The notes under the pieces were generated by a model. It saw nothing but the letters and a program-made list of their open reading frames with translations, did no database searches and was not told the origin of the DNA. Positions 9,551-20,026 of a DNA stretch of 25,000 bases are shown here, piece by piece; position 1 is the stretch's first letter; each line of letters opens with the position of its first letter. The translations under genes and the position numbers were made by a program. The stretch is from Owenia fusiformis (Eukaryota; Annelida; Polychaeta; Sabellida; Oweniidae): the NCBI GenBank assembly GCA_903813345.2, contig CAIIXF020000251.1, forward strand, positions 1 through 25,000, in the 5' to 3' direction.

Positions 9551-12539
9551 AGATCCCAAAAATCAGGTAAAAACTTGAGACAAATCTAGCTGGTCCAGTA
9601 GTTAGTAGTTTTGATTCCTCATGGTATTTCTAGCCGTGTAGGAACACACTGTCATTGCAATGTGGGTAAGGCAAGCAATATATAATAGGGCATTCGATAT
9701 TTATAAAAGTCGTAAAAAGTGAATTGCAACTTGTTATGTCTGCTAGAGAGTTGCACATTCCTCCGTTCACTTGTCGCCAACTACACACGGTACTCCTAAG
9801 AGGGCTCAGACGTTGTTTTTCTTGTTTTTTCATTCGAAAAACATGTGTAATTATTTCCACTACACGTTCCCTTATTTATCAAAGATTGCCCAGCGTCTGC
9901 TGTCGAACGCGCATCCCATAAATAACATTTCACGGTTGCTATCGTGTTTTACGTGTATTAATGATAAAGCCGTGAACCAAACGAGGAAATAAGTGCATAA
10001 ATATAGAGTGCACGCACGGAAGGATATCTAAATGAAAGAAAAATAGATAGCTTTTCGATTTAAAGAGAAAATCATGGTAAAAATAAGGTATGAGATGATA
10101 TCTGGTCAACAGGCAAGAACATCATCTCTCGGGATACAGGCTCGCGTATACAGACACTTGGCCCTTAACAAAAATCATTTTTTGTGAAATACTAGTAATG
10201 ACTTCACGTACCAATGATTATATTCTGTTCCATGGTAAATTATATTTGAATCTATCCTCCATTATAAAAGTGACTAACAATGCTTTAATTAATTCATTTG
10301 AATTAGCTATAAGGCGATGTTCAGAAATGTTCATTTGTTGAGGAGGGGATCGTATTGATGGATTTATCGTGTTCGGAAGCCCAGCGCTTCCTTTTAAATT
10401 TTGATAGTCATGTTATAATGTTTATTTTTTGAATTATACTATTCTTACAAGGAACCTAATAATAATTAAAAGTAGGGGTAAAGGTTACAAATAGTAAATA
10501 AACGTCAATACATGCGGATCCTATCCTTCCTAGAAATAATACCCCCCACTTAAGATACGTTATTTGTAGAGGAGAGCAATAAGCCAAAAATACAATTGAA
10601 AGTAAAATGAACAGCCGTGATGTCAAAATACCGATTTAGGCTTAAAATGATTTGTAGTTTTTTGTGTATTATTGCTGGTTTTTGGTATTCACCAACGCTC
10701 AACAGGTGAAAATATATCTTTATGGGCCCTGAAAGAACCGTAAATTGAATGTTATCTTGTCCAAGTAACTTTAAATGCTATATTATCTGTTTGTAATCCT
10801 GCGCTTTTTGTCCCGCGTTTGTTTTCGTAAACTGAGGCGTTGTGGCGAAGACTTATGGCACGTTCTGGTGTATTTGAACGTGTGACTGCCTATAGAAATT
10901 GAGATAATCTAATTTTATCGCCATTTATCACTTGTGTTTTCGTTTCTGATTATATACGAAATCAGTGATGATTTTTGTAGACTTTCTGTTAATTTAATAA
11001 AAAATTTAACTGATACGGAGATACGGGGATATGTTTGCATTTGTGATGTGCTTTGACTTTTACTGTCTTAACTCCGAGCTCATCTGTTCGTACGAGATTC
11101 ACAGTTTCTTTTGACGAGGCTATTGTTGACCACAATTGTCATTTACCGTCCATTTATTACATTTCGAATAATCCTATCCCAAAATGGCCTTTCATAAACT
11201 CGAGTGTCTGTTACAAGATTTCTTCCTTCCCATTAGATCTGAAGTGTTTGGTTTCATTAGATTTCATCTAATGGTTTAAATAAGTAAAAATTTCAATTAA
11301 CTTTTGTTGGTGTTTGAATTGAGGTTTTGAATTATTTCATGGGGTAGTAACGGTACACCATAATATATCGGTCAGCTTGGACACTTTCACTAGACGGCAA
11401 AATTAAAAGAAATTTGAAGTAGCCTACTTTAATGGCGTCAACAATTGAAATTTTGACTCTCTTTCAGATATTCTTGAATCATATTTTATTTATATGTCCA
11501 ACAGATAACGTAACCTATGAATATTAAAAAAAAACTTGATGAGCTTTGCTAAAAAAAATTCTAGATTTGTAAATCTAGCGAAATATTTGAGATGTACTTT
11601 TGATGTTTCCTACATCGCCGGTCACCATTATGTCGTTAGATCATGTCGTTATCATGGGCTTTCAATAGAATGCCCATGATACGGTCGTTCTACGGTTCTG
11701 TGGCTCATTGGATGAGATGCCTATATGGACATTGCAGGGAAGATGGTTAGCACTCAACTAATGTGTAAAGTGTGTTTTATATATTGTATATATTTATATT
11801 CTATGTTCATTTAAACATTAATGTTATATCAACATCATTTTCATTGTACACTGTATACATGTATCTCCTTTCCATAAAGGGCAATAAAGATATACATACA
11901 TACACATAAGGACATGTCCGAAGCTTGATGAAACAAGATGTTAAAAGTTTTTTAGACAGGAAAATAAACACATTTTTAGTGAAAAAAGCAAATGCTTTTA
12001 TTACTTGATTGCTCAAAGCCTAGAACATGAAGCAAAATTACACTAATGGAAAAACTTCGAGGGTTTGAACCATTTTATCAGAAATTAACCGATTTCGATT
12101 ATTTCATGCAATCTTCAAATATATAACTTACATATATTTGTGTGATCTTATGAAATATGAAAATTAGTGAGCGAAATCTTATAATAGATGCCGAAATTGG
12201 TTTAATTAGTAATATTGATACACCACATATTATATTGATAATTAATTATTTTGCTAATTAGTACCATAACTTACACAAGTTACAGATAGACACCATGTAG
12301 TCTACACCTTATGAATAAAATAAATCATAGATCATAAACAAATAGATTCAAGTTTTAAAATTGAAAACCCGGTGTCATGAGTATAACAAATTTATGTGGA
12401 TAGTCAATATCAGTGTGAATTCAAAGTTTAGGGTTATTTAGGATGTGAATTTCAGCTATTGGCGCTTTAAGAAAAAATGTAAATCAAAGCGATGCGATTG
12501 AGACGGAGTACAGACAAGAAATAACGAACAATATTCCAC
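9551..12539. other. AT-rich intergenic DNA with small hairpins, no gene recognised
   Basis: No reading frame with protein-like character. Three compact perfect hairpins are visible: CATTAGAT/ATCTAATG (11255-11273, 3-nt loop), CTAGATTT/AAATCTAG (11561-11578, 2-nt loop) and TATCATGGGC/GCCCATGATA (11650-11681, 12-nt loop). A stretch rich in TAATTA words spans about 12190-12262. The hairpins are too short for typical microRNA precursors. Confidence 0.6.
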
Positions 12540-12715
12540 ATGAATGCCCGAGCACAAGCAAGACAGCTGAGACCTGTCTCGGTTGTTATATACCTTTACA
12601 TATTCCCCGAGTCCCCCGGGAGATCCAGCTCGCTTGGAAACAACCGTCTTCACCACTCCGCTCGGTCTCAAGTACGAGCACGTTTTACGTCACTCTCTGA
12701 GGTTACACTGCACGA
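12540..12715. promoter_or_regulatory. GC-richer islet, candidate cis-regulatory element
   Basis: About 175 bp of elevated GC in AT-rich surroundings, about 2.4 kb beyond the 3' end of the neurogenin coding region. It contains a CAGCTG E-box (12564-12569), a GAGAC/GTCTC hairpin next to it, and a CRE-like TTACGTCA near 12685. Overlapping frames on both strands show no protein signature. Calling it regulatory is inference from composition and motif content only; an unrecognised exon is the alternative. Confidence 0.2.
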
Positions 12716-14869
12716 AACATAATTTGCATATGTATGTGATACATAACCAAATCCCCAGGGTTAATTGTTTTGACATATTGAGTAAGGACCAGTGAAACGT
12801 GAAGAAATATGTCTGGATTGTGCGAACATTGCGTTCGGTGGTTGTGACACGCTTCCTACACGCGTCTCAATCGCAACCACGTTAATCATACTGTAAAAGA
12901 TAACCGCGTTTGTACATCGGATTCGATTTTGTTTAAGATCGCTAATTGAGACGCGGATAGAATCAATGCAGGTATTCTTGAGATACTGTATTATATCTTA
13001 CACTATCAACCCGCATTTATGATCACGAACGTCAAAACGTGATTTATCATTCTCACGTTATTCCCAAAATACAAAATGTTGAGCAATGTGTTCGAACTAG
13101 TTCAAGAAGTATTTAATTTCACTTATATAAATAGTACTGAGCTCCATAAATTACCACGATGGATGACTTATCACGTGTTGCAATTGTGATTCTTGAAAAG
13201 TAATTCCGAGATTTTCGAGTAAAAAGTCGGGTATAAATGTCAAGTATAGTTTGTATTTTTGAGTACGATTATAGAACAGTTGATAGTTTAATCCCAAATA
13301 CATAATTGTGTAAGGGTCTAAAATGTAGAAAACGTCCAAAATATTTCAATATTCCTTAATAAGAAGTATTGAGTACATTTGTACAGTGTTGAGTAATTGG
13401 TGATAACATCAACATGTAAGTACAGGTTGAGTACTGTAGAAATCGGATAGATCGCAGTACCTCTGCGTGCGAGTGTGGTTCAGTACTGTAAAAAAGAAGC
13501 CAAAGGGAAGAGCGGGGGAGAGTATTGGAAGAAAGTGCTGTAGGGCTTTTAGTTGAGAATATTTTTGTGGGAAGTTGTAGTGGTCGATTCGCTGTGCTAG
13601 ACATTGTAAACACAAGAAAATCAGTTATATTTCAGAATAAACTTTTTTATTTTTTAATGTTTCCTTGTTGGTATAAAACTATGTACAATTTGTTTTTTTA
13701 CATTTTGTAAATACTGTACAATATAAATATATAATCTATCATTTTCTGTTGTGAACATATATTGGCTTGAACACGTACATTTGTTGTATGCTTTTACATG
13801 CGAGATGTAATGAAAAAATACAATGGACCTGTGATCAACCTTTTCACTAGGCATAATTAAGCATGAACAAGTGTATTTCATGATTTTGGAAATTTACAAC
13901 CAAATAGTATCACACTGTTCCCATCACGACCAATAAATTTTCGTATTTTGAACAACTAATTTATCAACATTTTGAACTCTGTATCGCGTGTCTTGAACTA
14001 ATTTTGAGTCCTATAACTTTCTACTGGCCTACACTGTAGCTTATTATCTCAGTTTGACCATGAAGGTATTTTCATTTAATATCAATGTTAAAAATATAGT
14101 TTGTATTAAAATCAGCAATATTTATAAACACATGCTTTGTTCAATATGAATATTGTAAACAAATATTGAGCATACTTTGTTTACGTATTCTTTGAGCGCA
14201 TAAATATAAGGCACAGCGCGGTATTTTTTTTATCAACACTCGGATGTCATTGTTTCATTTTTCAATTTCCCCAAAGTGATTTTTGAGCACTTGAAATTCA
14301 TTGGAATGAAAAATATTTTCATTAGAACTCGACCTTGCATATAAACCGATATCAAACGAGCACAATACAATACTAAGGCCATTTAATCGCTAAACAATTC
14401 TTTTGACACCATGCAACTGACACTAGCAACATCAAAATGATATATGAAAATACATTATTGCTTACTATTGTAAGTCATTAAATTCATAGTAGTGGTTAAA
14501 ATTTCAAACTTTTACAGTTGATGAGTTTCGGCCATGTCAGAGTTCATATCTGGCTTTTGTTGTTATTTCAATAACTTCTCCAGAGGCAAATTTGAATATA
14601 ACAAAAGCGGTTTATGGAACTCAATGACGGTTCCAGTCGTTAAACTACCTGTCAAAGAACGATGGCCCGCTGAACCTTAATGGCCAGTTTAAAGTGGGTA
14701 TTTTGATATATGAAAGCACTGAAATAATGTCAAATTCATATCTGCAACAGAGTCAAATATAAAATGTATTTAGAGCGGTATACATTTTGCATAGTTAGCT
14801 ATGTATTTAGTAAAACAGTCATAACTTGCCAGCCAGCTGATTTGTAAATGAGAGAGTTACTAATACAAA
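12716..14869. other. AT-rich intergenic DNA downstream of neurogenin, no gene recognised
   Basis: No gene-like frame. Between about 13260 and 13480 the words TTGAGTAC, AGTACTG and GTACA recur several times, suggesting a decayed minisatellite. On the minus strand the first ATTAAA-type polyadenylation hexamer below the neurogenin stop is at 14382-14387, and a CATAAA variant lies at 14611-14616. Part of this stretch may therefore be neurogenin 3' UTR. Confidence 0.5.
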
Positions 14870-14966
14870 GAAATGTTCGTATAAATGCTGCAAAAAGTGT
14901 TCGAAATGTTCGTGTTGCTGAATGTGTTCATAATTGGTTTCCTGATGTGTGTTCATGAAGTGTTCA
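14870..14966. repeat. TGTTC-rich degenerate repeat, possibly in the neurogenin 3' UTR
   Basis: Six TGTTC words (14874, 14898, 14907, 14925, 14950 and 14961) fall within about 95 bp, giving repeated GAACA on the strand of the neurogenin gene, 180-270 bp past its stop codon. A small frame through it on the minus strand reads as His/Glu/Phe repeats and is best explained by the low-complexity DNA. Confidence 0.5.
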
Positions 14967-15141
14967 TTGTCGCATATTGCACAGTTTTCTCTTTCTCGAG
15001 TCTCGACCCCCGAGGCGGTTGTTTCCATCTACGGGTATGCGTCGATTGGTGACCCCGCCGGGTAGGCACGTGTCGGTGTTGCACCCGCACATAGCGTAAT
15101 TTTACGTCAGACATTCCCTGATACGTCCCCATGCTGTATGC

Positions 15142-16110
15142 TCAGATGACAAAAGTTTCGTAAGGCTTGTATCCAGCCTCGGGACTGTCCGAATATTCAT
15201 TTGAAATGAAGCTTGAGCTCGAGTTATCGGAAAATGCTGGGCTGCATGGGTGATTATTGGCGTGCATGGTGTACGTGGGTTGAGGAGTGGAAGGATGGGG
15301 GACCCATTGGGGCTCGTAATGGTGGTGCCCTTGGACGGGGGTCATGCCCATAATAGCTGTAGTATGCTGATGTTGTTGAATTTGTCCATGTGTATTGTTG
15401 ATATCATATGAGGAATGAGTGTTCACTGGAGTATGTTGGTTGTGCATCACTGGAGTGTTTTGTAACATTGATTGTTCAGGTAGAGATGGCGACATCGATC
15501 CTTGAGGTATTAACATAGAGTCTTGAATCTGATTTGAACGGTGAGGTCCCAATGTCACGTTCAAATGAGATAAATTGACATTCTGCTCTTGACAGAACTG
15601 CGACAATGCGGCATTAATGTTTATGCGTGACTGACTTGGCTCGATACCCTGTGCACGTAATTTGTCAGACTCCTCGATGGTCTCCAACGTTTCAGAGAGT
15701 GCCCAAATATAGTTATATGCAAATCTCAATGTCTCTATTTTCGTCAGTTTCGCATCTTCAGGAAAGCATGGCAGAACTTCTCGTAGCGTATCCAAAGCAC
15801 CGTTCAGACTGTGCATTCGATTTCGTTCCCGATCGTTTGCCTTCATGCGCCTTTGCTTTTTCAACTTCAGGACCTTTGACGGGCTCTTTGCTCTACTCCT
15901 TGATTTAGTGTATCGTTTTTTCTTTCCATCAGTACCTTTAGCCCCCTTCTTACGGCCACGACGCGCCTTATTCTCGTCGATTTGTTCCATTTCGGTGTTA
16001 CATTCTTCATCAGATTTGATATCGATGCTAGACTTACTGCTATTGAAGCCGCTATCTGTTTCAGCGTTCGCCCAGGAGACGTTAGTTGACATATCATCCA
16101 CTTTCTCCAT
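15142..16110 (-). CDS. Neurogenin-type proneural bHLH transcription factor, single exon
   Basis: A 322-residue nuclear DNA-binding protein expected to dimerise with an E-protein, bind CANNTG E-boxes and drive neuronal fate. An acidic N-terminus (about 30-46) and Lys/Arg clusters (48-90, probable nuclear localisation) precede the bHLH at about residues 86-143 (15682-15855). The basic region contains [11 protein letters not shown], with Glu95 and Arg98 in the E-box-contact positions. Helix 2 reads [26 protein letters not shown], the [13 protein letters not shown] loop and [11 protein letters not shown] are neurogenin hallmarks; NeuroD has ANARER and LRLAKNYIWAL. The remainder is His/Gln/Ser/Pro-rich (about 180-300) and unlike vertebrate C-termini, ending KPYETFVI. 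The start is supported by an A at -3 and a G at +4 of the ATG, a TATA box about 90 bp upstream, and no upstream in-frame extension. An intronless coding region is usual for neurogenins. Atonal and Olig families fit less well. Orthology needs a tree. Confidence 0.94.
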   Translation of the reverse strand: MEKVDDMSTNVSWANAETDSGFNSSKSSIDIKSDEECNTEMEQIDENKARRGRKKGAKGTDGKKKRYTKSRSRAKSPSKVLKLKKQRRMKANDRERNRMHSLNGALDTLREVLPCFPEDAKLTKIETLRFAYNYIWALSETLETIEESDKLRAQGIEPSQSRININAALSQFCQEQNVNLSHLNVTLGPHRSNQIQDSMLIPQGSMSPSLPEQSMLQNTPVMHNQHTPVNTHSSYDINNTHGQIQQHQHTTAIMGMTPVQGHHHYEPQWVPHPSTPQPTYTMHANNHPCSPAFSDNSSSSFISNEYSDSPEAGYKPYETFVI

Positions 16111-16196
16111 GTTTTATCGCGTTGTAAAGATTACTCGAGGATTGTTGATAGTAGTGTGATTTGAAATGTAAATACTTTATCGAAAGCGTGCTGGTG

Positions 16197-16203
16197 TTTT
16201 ATA
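16197..16203 (-). promoter_or_regulatory. TATA box of the neurogenin gene
   Basis: Read on the minus strand this is TATAAAA, 87-93 bp upstream of the ATG at 16110. Initiator-like matches (pyrimidine-pyrimidine-A-N-A/T-pyrimidine-pyrimidine) occur about 34 and 41 bp downstream of the box, near 16169 and 16162. They predict a 5' UTR of only about 50-60 nt with no upstream ATG. Position and orientation make this the likely core promoter; transcript data are absent. Confidence 0.65.
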
Positions 16204-16242
16204 CGTATGTGTCGAAAGAACATACTGTCACCACGAAATTTG

Positions 16243-16247
16243 ATTGG
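16243..16247 (-). promoter_or_regulatory. CCAAT box upstream of the neurogenin TATA box
   Basis: CCAAT on the minus strand about 40 bp upstream of the TATA box, a typical NF-Y position. A second CCAAT lies on the opposite strand at 16269-16273, 22 bp away. Pentamers are common, so support comes from spacing and pairing rather than sequence alone. Confidence 0.4.
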
Positions 16248-16313
16248 TTGACAGCCATGAGTCGCGAGCCAATAGCCTGAATGTCGCGTGCTCAGTGCCC
16301 GATTCTATCGCCA

Positions 16314-16321
16314 CACGCGTG
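16314..16321. promoter_or_regulatory. CACGCGTG element, candidate Hes/Hey repressor site
   Basis: A perfect palindrome containing CACGCG on both strands, about 110 bp upstream of the TATA box. CACGCG-type class C sites are bound by Hairy/Hes/Hey bHLH-Orange repressors, the Notch effectors that repress proneural genes in animals. Its position in a proneural promoter makes this plausible; binding is inference. Confidence 0.35.
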
Positions 16322-17550
16322 CGCCTGTCGCTATTTAGTCACACGCACCGCCATTCAAGACCACCTATTTCATTAAGAGAAATTAGCCTATTATCTTAAA
16401 TGCCAATAATATTTCTTGTTTTAGTATTACAACTGTAAGAAAAATATCCGATTGCAAAAATTTGTTCTCAAAATGTGTCAGTTTGATAATTGATATCCAA
16501 ATTTTATGCAATCTATAAAGATTAAAAGGGTGTTATATGATTGCAATTTGTGGTATTAAATCAGCAAATACATTGATTTGTAAACAATAAATACGTATGA
16601 AAGAGACTATTTACTCTATAGAAGTCTACTAGCAAAAAGCAAAAAGTACAATGATATTTTGTTCTCTATTAATTTTCGCTGACAAATTATTTGAATTACA
16701 CAAAACCAAAGTTCAACTTGGAGTTCGCCGTACTAATACTTTATCAAAATGTCTAGATTAATTCAAGCAAGTTTGTACTATCGAGTATTCAAATCAAAAT
16801 TGACATTGGTCTGGACATATGAATCATTGTGTCGTATGCCAAGACATAAATGGCACGCGAATAAAAGCTTATGAACCCTCAGGTCCTTGATTTGTTTTGA
16901 CACCGGCCAGAGATTTACTGCATATAACATTATCGTAATCCGGTTTCGCCATTTTAGCTATCAAATTTAAACCTGCCACAAATTGGGTTAGTTTAATTCA
17001 AAATTCCACTGTAGTACCCTTAAATAATGAGCCATTATTTTTATTCGAGCATTTTTCTTTTTTTTACTATGTGGTACTTTGTTGAAACAGTATGGGTGAT
17101 CACAGTGTGTTGTTACCACGGGGAGACCTGTTGTCCATTGCCTTCTGTCATTTTATTGTACATTTCCCGTACCAGTGTTGTTTCGTCGAAGCTCGAGTGA
17201 CTTGCACGACATCTATAAATGAACTCGGAAAAATTTTGATAATATTGAATTTCAAGAACTTGCTGTGTTGTCGAAGAAGGTTAATTTAAACTCTGTGTTT
17301 CCATGATTTGTTGAATCTTGATGTTTTTGTTTTCATCTTTCTTGTTGGTTTGAAAAATCTAATGATCTACAATTGATCTCGATTGATACTTATTGATTTA
17401 GCAAGTTTGTATAAAAGCGTATAACAAGAAGGAATAACTATGTATAATACTTTTACATCTGTTTTTGTTTTTGGTTATTAGTAGCCAACAATAATATAAA
17501 TCTTAAAACGGATAAATATTATAATTTCAATGTGTACGTGTTATTGCATA
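16322..17550. other. Upstream flank of neurogenin, no gene recognised
   Basis: AT-rich DNA with no protein-like frame. As the 5' flank of the neurogenin gene it is the natural place for proximal enhancers, but I see no motif clustering strong enough to mark one. Confidence 0.55.
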
Positions 17551-17585
17551 TGACCTTTAAGGTCAAACTGATCATTTGAAGGTCA
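17551..17585 (+). promoter_or_regulatory. Cluster of three nuclear-receptor half-sites
   Basis: TGACCTTTAAGGTCA (17551-17565) is an everted pair of AGGTCA half-sites with 3-bp spacing. A third, TTGAAGGTCA, ends at 17585, exactly 20 bp from the second. The extended AAGGTCA form suits monomeric receptors such as SF-1/FTZ-F1 or ERR types. It lies about 1.45 kb upstream of the neurogenin ATG; a link to that gene is inference. Confidence 0.35.
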
Positions 17586-18363
17586 AATGGCTTCCACTTC
17601 GTCATTTTCAAATAGGAACATTTTAGAATTGAAATGAAAAATCTATTAACAATACTTTATAATTATTCGTTGCTGAATATAGATTTCCAAATTATTAATA
17701 AAGCCACCCCAAAAACATTGAATCACTTGTTTCAAATATAAGAACCAAAATAGAAAACATCAATACCTCAATATGTGGTAAGTAAATTCTAGTGAAATTC
17801 AAAATAATTTTAGTTCTATCGAAATTTTAAAACTTTTAATCGTCCTATTCATAGGCGAAGTGGTAGTGAAGTGATCGTATCAATATTGCATAAATCGTAG
17901 TTATACTGTACAACAAATTAATTTTATCTGACACTTTTCAATCACAACGCTTCACATATCCATCACACATTGAATCATGAACCAAAAGTATCATCTCCTT
18001 TCAGTATTTCTTTGCTATTTCAACTTAAGAATAATTTTCATTTAATACATAAAAAACTATTCCAGAGGTATAGAAAGTTACTCTGCAATCTGTCGTAATT
18101 AAGCAACTACATGAAACTCGTTCAGTTCTTTTTGTTGAATATTTTCAGTAGCCTATTCTCTCTTCACTATTCCTCTAGGATATATCACATTTTTTATAAT
18201 TAGAACCTGATTAAACCTTGTTATCGGAGCATATTACTAACATGGTCATGTTTGTCATTGAGCACAATACCGTCTAGAATACAGAAGAGGCCATATGTCA
18301 CTTTAACGTCTCCGTATTAACAAATCCACAACCTGCGTTCGTTTATTCCATTGTTTACATTAG
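17586..18363. other. AT-rich intergenic DNA, no gene recognised
   Basis: No reading frame, RNA gene or repeat recognised. A donor-like GTG|GTAAGTAAAT occurs near 17776, but no matching acceptor or open frame supports an exon. Confidence 0.6.
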
Positions 18364-18395
18364 TGCGCATGCGTCTATTGTTAAAGCCCGCGAAA
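18364..18395. promoter_or_regulatory. NRF1-like and E2F-like sites, candidate orphan promoter
   Basis: TGCGCATGCG (18364-18373) matches the core of the palindromic NRF1 site. CCCGCGAAA (18387-18395; TTTCGCGGG on the other strand) matches an E2F/DP site. The pair is 13 bp apart in an otherwise AT-rich region, and CpG content stays locally raised to about 18620. Such pairs are typical of TATA-less promoters of growth and housekeeping genes. No coding exon is visible nearby, so this may be a promoter with a non-coding first exon, an ncRNA promoter, or coincidence. Confidence 0.3.
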
Positions 18396-19777
18396 TTTCA
18401 AAAGTTTAAAACTTTCTTAGCTAAGTTGGAGCGCTCTACAGATAGGCGTCCAAATCGCTCAATTTTGTTGCGTTTTCGGCATATTTCTTTCATGAATGTT
18501 TAGCATAGATATTGTTATATAGTATGCGAAGAACTCCTTAATTGTAGACGCCGTGTTTCGGAAATACCCCGGTCTACAAAGGTTCAATTTCACTCTGAAA
18601 GCCCTCCACCTGTATTCCTGCCGACTTTTTGACATTAATGAAGATGGGATATGAATATGGATATACTGAGCTGTTAATTGTTAATGTTATGCCTGTTTTA
18701 ATCAATGAGACGCGAGACTTCTCGGTGCGTTCAGCTGCCTAGTCGTATCTGAGGCTTTGTTCCAAGGGCGCGTGTCTTACATCAAATGCAACCTATCTAA
18801 CCCCGTGCACCTTTCCGATCGAGATAATACCACGAGGAGGATTATTTACAACGTTTTGACTATACTTCAGCTCTGGTGTACGTTTGACAACAATACAAAC
18901 ACGTGTTACTTGTCAGCAAAGCGAGTTTGAAAGACATGCGCTTTTCTGGTAACCCCGCCAAAGTTTACATAAGCAGCGATAGAATGGATGAGCAATTCAC
19001 CCTAGAAGTATACTCGAATAACAGTCTGTTTGCATACCAGTAACTACATCATGCATCTGCTTTTGACAGCCATGAATTCGATACTACAACCCCATCTTAG
19101 CTTAATATCTACACTTCAGTAAGAAGTCAATCAGGAAATGATCTCGAGCTGGAAACAAAAGCGCAAAGTGCATCAAACCCACAGACATCGTGATAAAGCA
19201 TATATGAACAAGATACCGACATGCTTCATTACCCTATTTACGAACCAAGGACTAAACATGTCTATTAAATTCGTTTTGAAATGAATAAGGTCGATAGTGT
19301 TTGCAAATCCAACCAGAAAATCCAAGACTCAGTAGGGATACCCTGCGCGCAGAGTCCAGCCATAAACTGAAGACGAAGCTCTCTTTTGAGAAGCGAACGT
19401 CGAACGAATGCATAGGGTACAGTAAAGAAGCGTTGCCAAAATTAAAATCATAAGCGCCGCCGTCATCAAGTACTATATCTAGTAGTTCTGATTCAACTTA
19501 ATCATGATCGTCGTGAAGTCACTATTTGTCCTCTTCAAGCGTATGCACAACGTCAAGGCAAGAACGTGTGAAAAGAAAATGATATCATAACAGGGTACTC
19601 AGCCTCGAGTTTTTAAATCTGTGGACAACATTTCAAGGTTACCAAGATATGAATGTGATGCATCATCAAATGCAACTTGCCCAGTTCTTTAAAATATCTC
19701 AAATAGAAACTACTTCCCAACATTATCAAAAATCAAGGTTTATAGGTTATTATGTTATTAGGTTAAATTTTGGTTTA
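18396..19777. other. Intergenic DNA, no gene recognised
   Basis: Composition is closer to balanced than elsewhere, with scattered CpGs, but no reading frame of useful length on either strand and no recognised repeat family. Confidence 0.55.
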
Positions 19778-20026
19778 TTAAGGCCCTCTCACATATGAAC
19801 GAATCCCCCAGACACAGTCTTGCGATGTCAATTTTGGCAGTTGGGAACGTGACTACGAATCGAAGCACATATTTGCGCATTCTTCCGAATTTTTCCGAAG
19901 GGATACTTATACATACGAACACCTAAACGATGTACAACGTACACATACAAATGGACACGGATTCTACTCGATTCCTATTCGCAAGACTGCGTTTAGTGGA
20001 TTCGCTCATATGTGAGGGGTGCTTAA
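19778..20026. mobile_element. TTAA-flanked MITE with about 43-bp terminal inverted repeats
   Basis: The element is 19782-20022 (241 bp). The left end (19782-19824) starts GGCCCTCTCACATATGAACG. The right end, read in reverse complement from 20022 to 19980, starts GCACCCCTCACATATGAGCG. The two ends match at most positions over 43 bp, including a shared CAGTCTTGCG at the inner edge. TTAA flanks both sides (19778-19781 and 20023-20026). A TTAA target site fits piggyBac- or Kolobok-type transposition; a Harbinger-type element (TWA target) is a weaker alternative because the innermost triplets differ. The interior does not encode a transposase, so it is non-autonomous. An 87-codon frame at 19930-20193 runs out across the right end into flanking DNA and is considered spurious. 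Confidence 0.78.

Noticed and set aside
11650-11681. Hairpin TATCATGGGC/GCCCATGATA as a possible microRNA precursor
   Set aside because: The stem is only 10 bp, well short of the roughly 22-bp or longer duplex of animal microRNA hairpins.
14819-15028. 69-codon minus-strand frame with His/Glu/Phe repeats downstream of neurogenin
   Set aside because: Explained by the TGTTC low-complexity DNA in the probable 3' UTR. It is not in-frame continuation of neurogenin, which ends at a clear stop.
15627-16159. Plus-strand frames (93 and 104 codons) and a second minus-strand frame opposite or within the neurogenin coding region
   Set aside because: They are shadow frames of the neurogenin CDS with no domain of their own.
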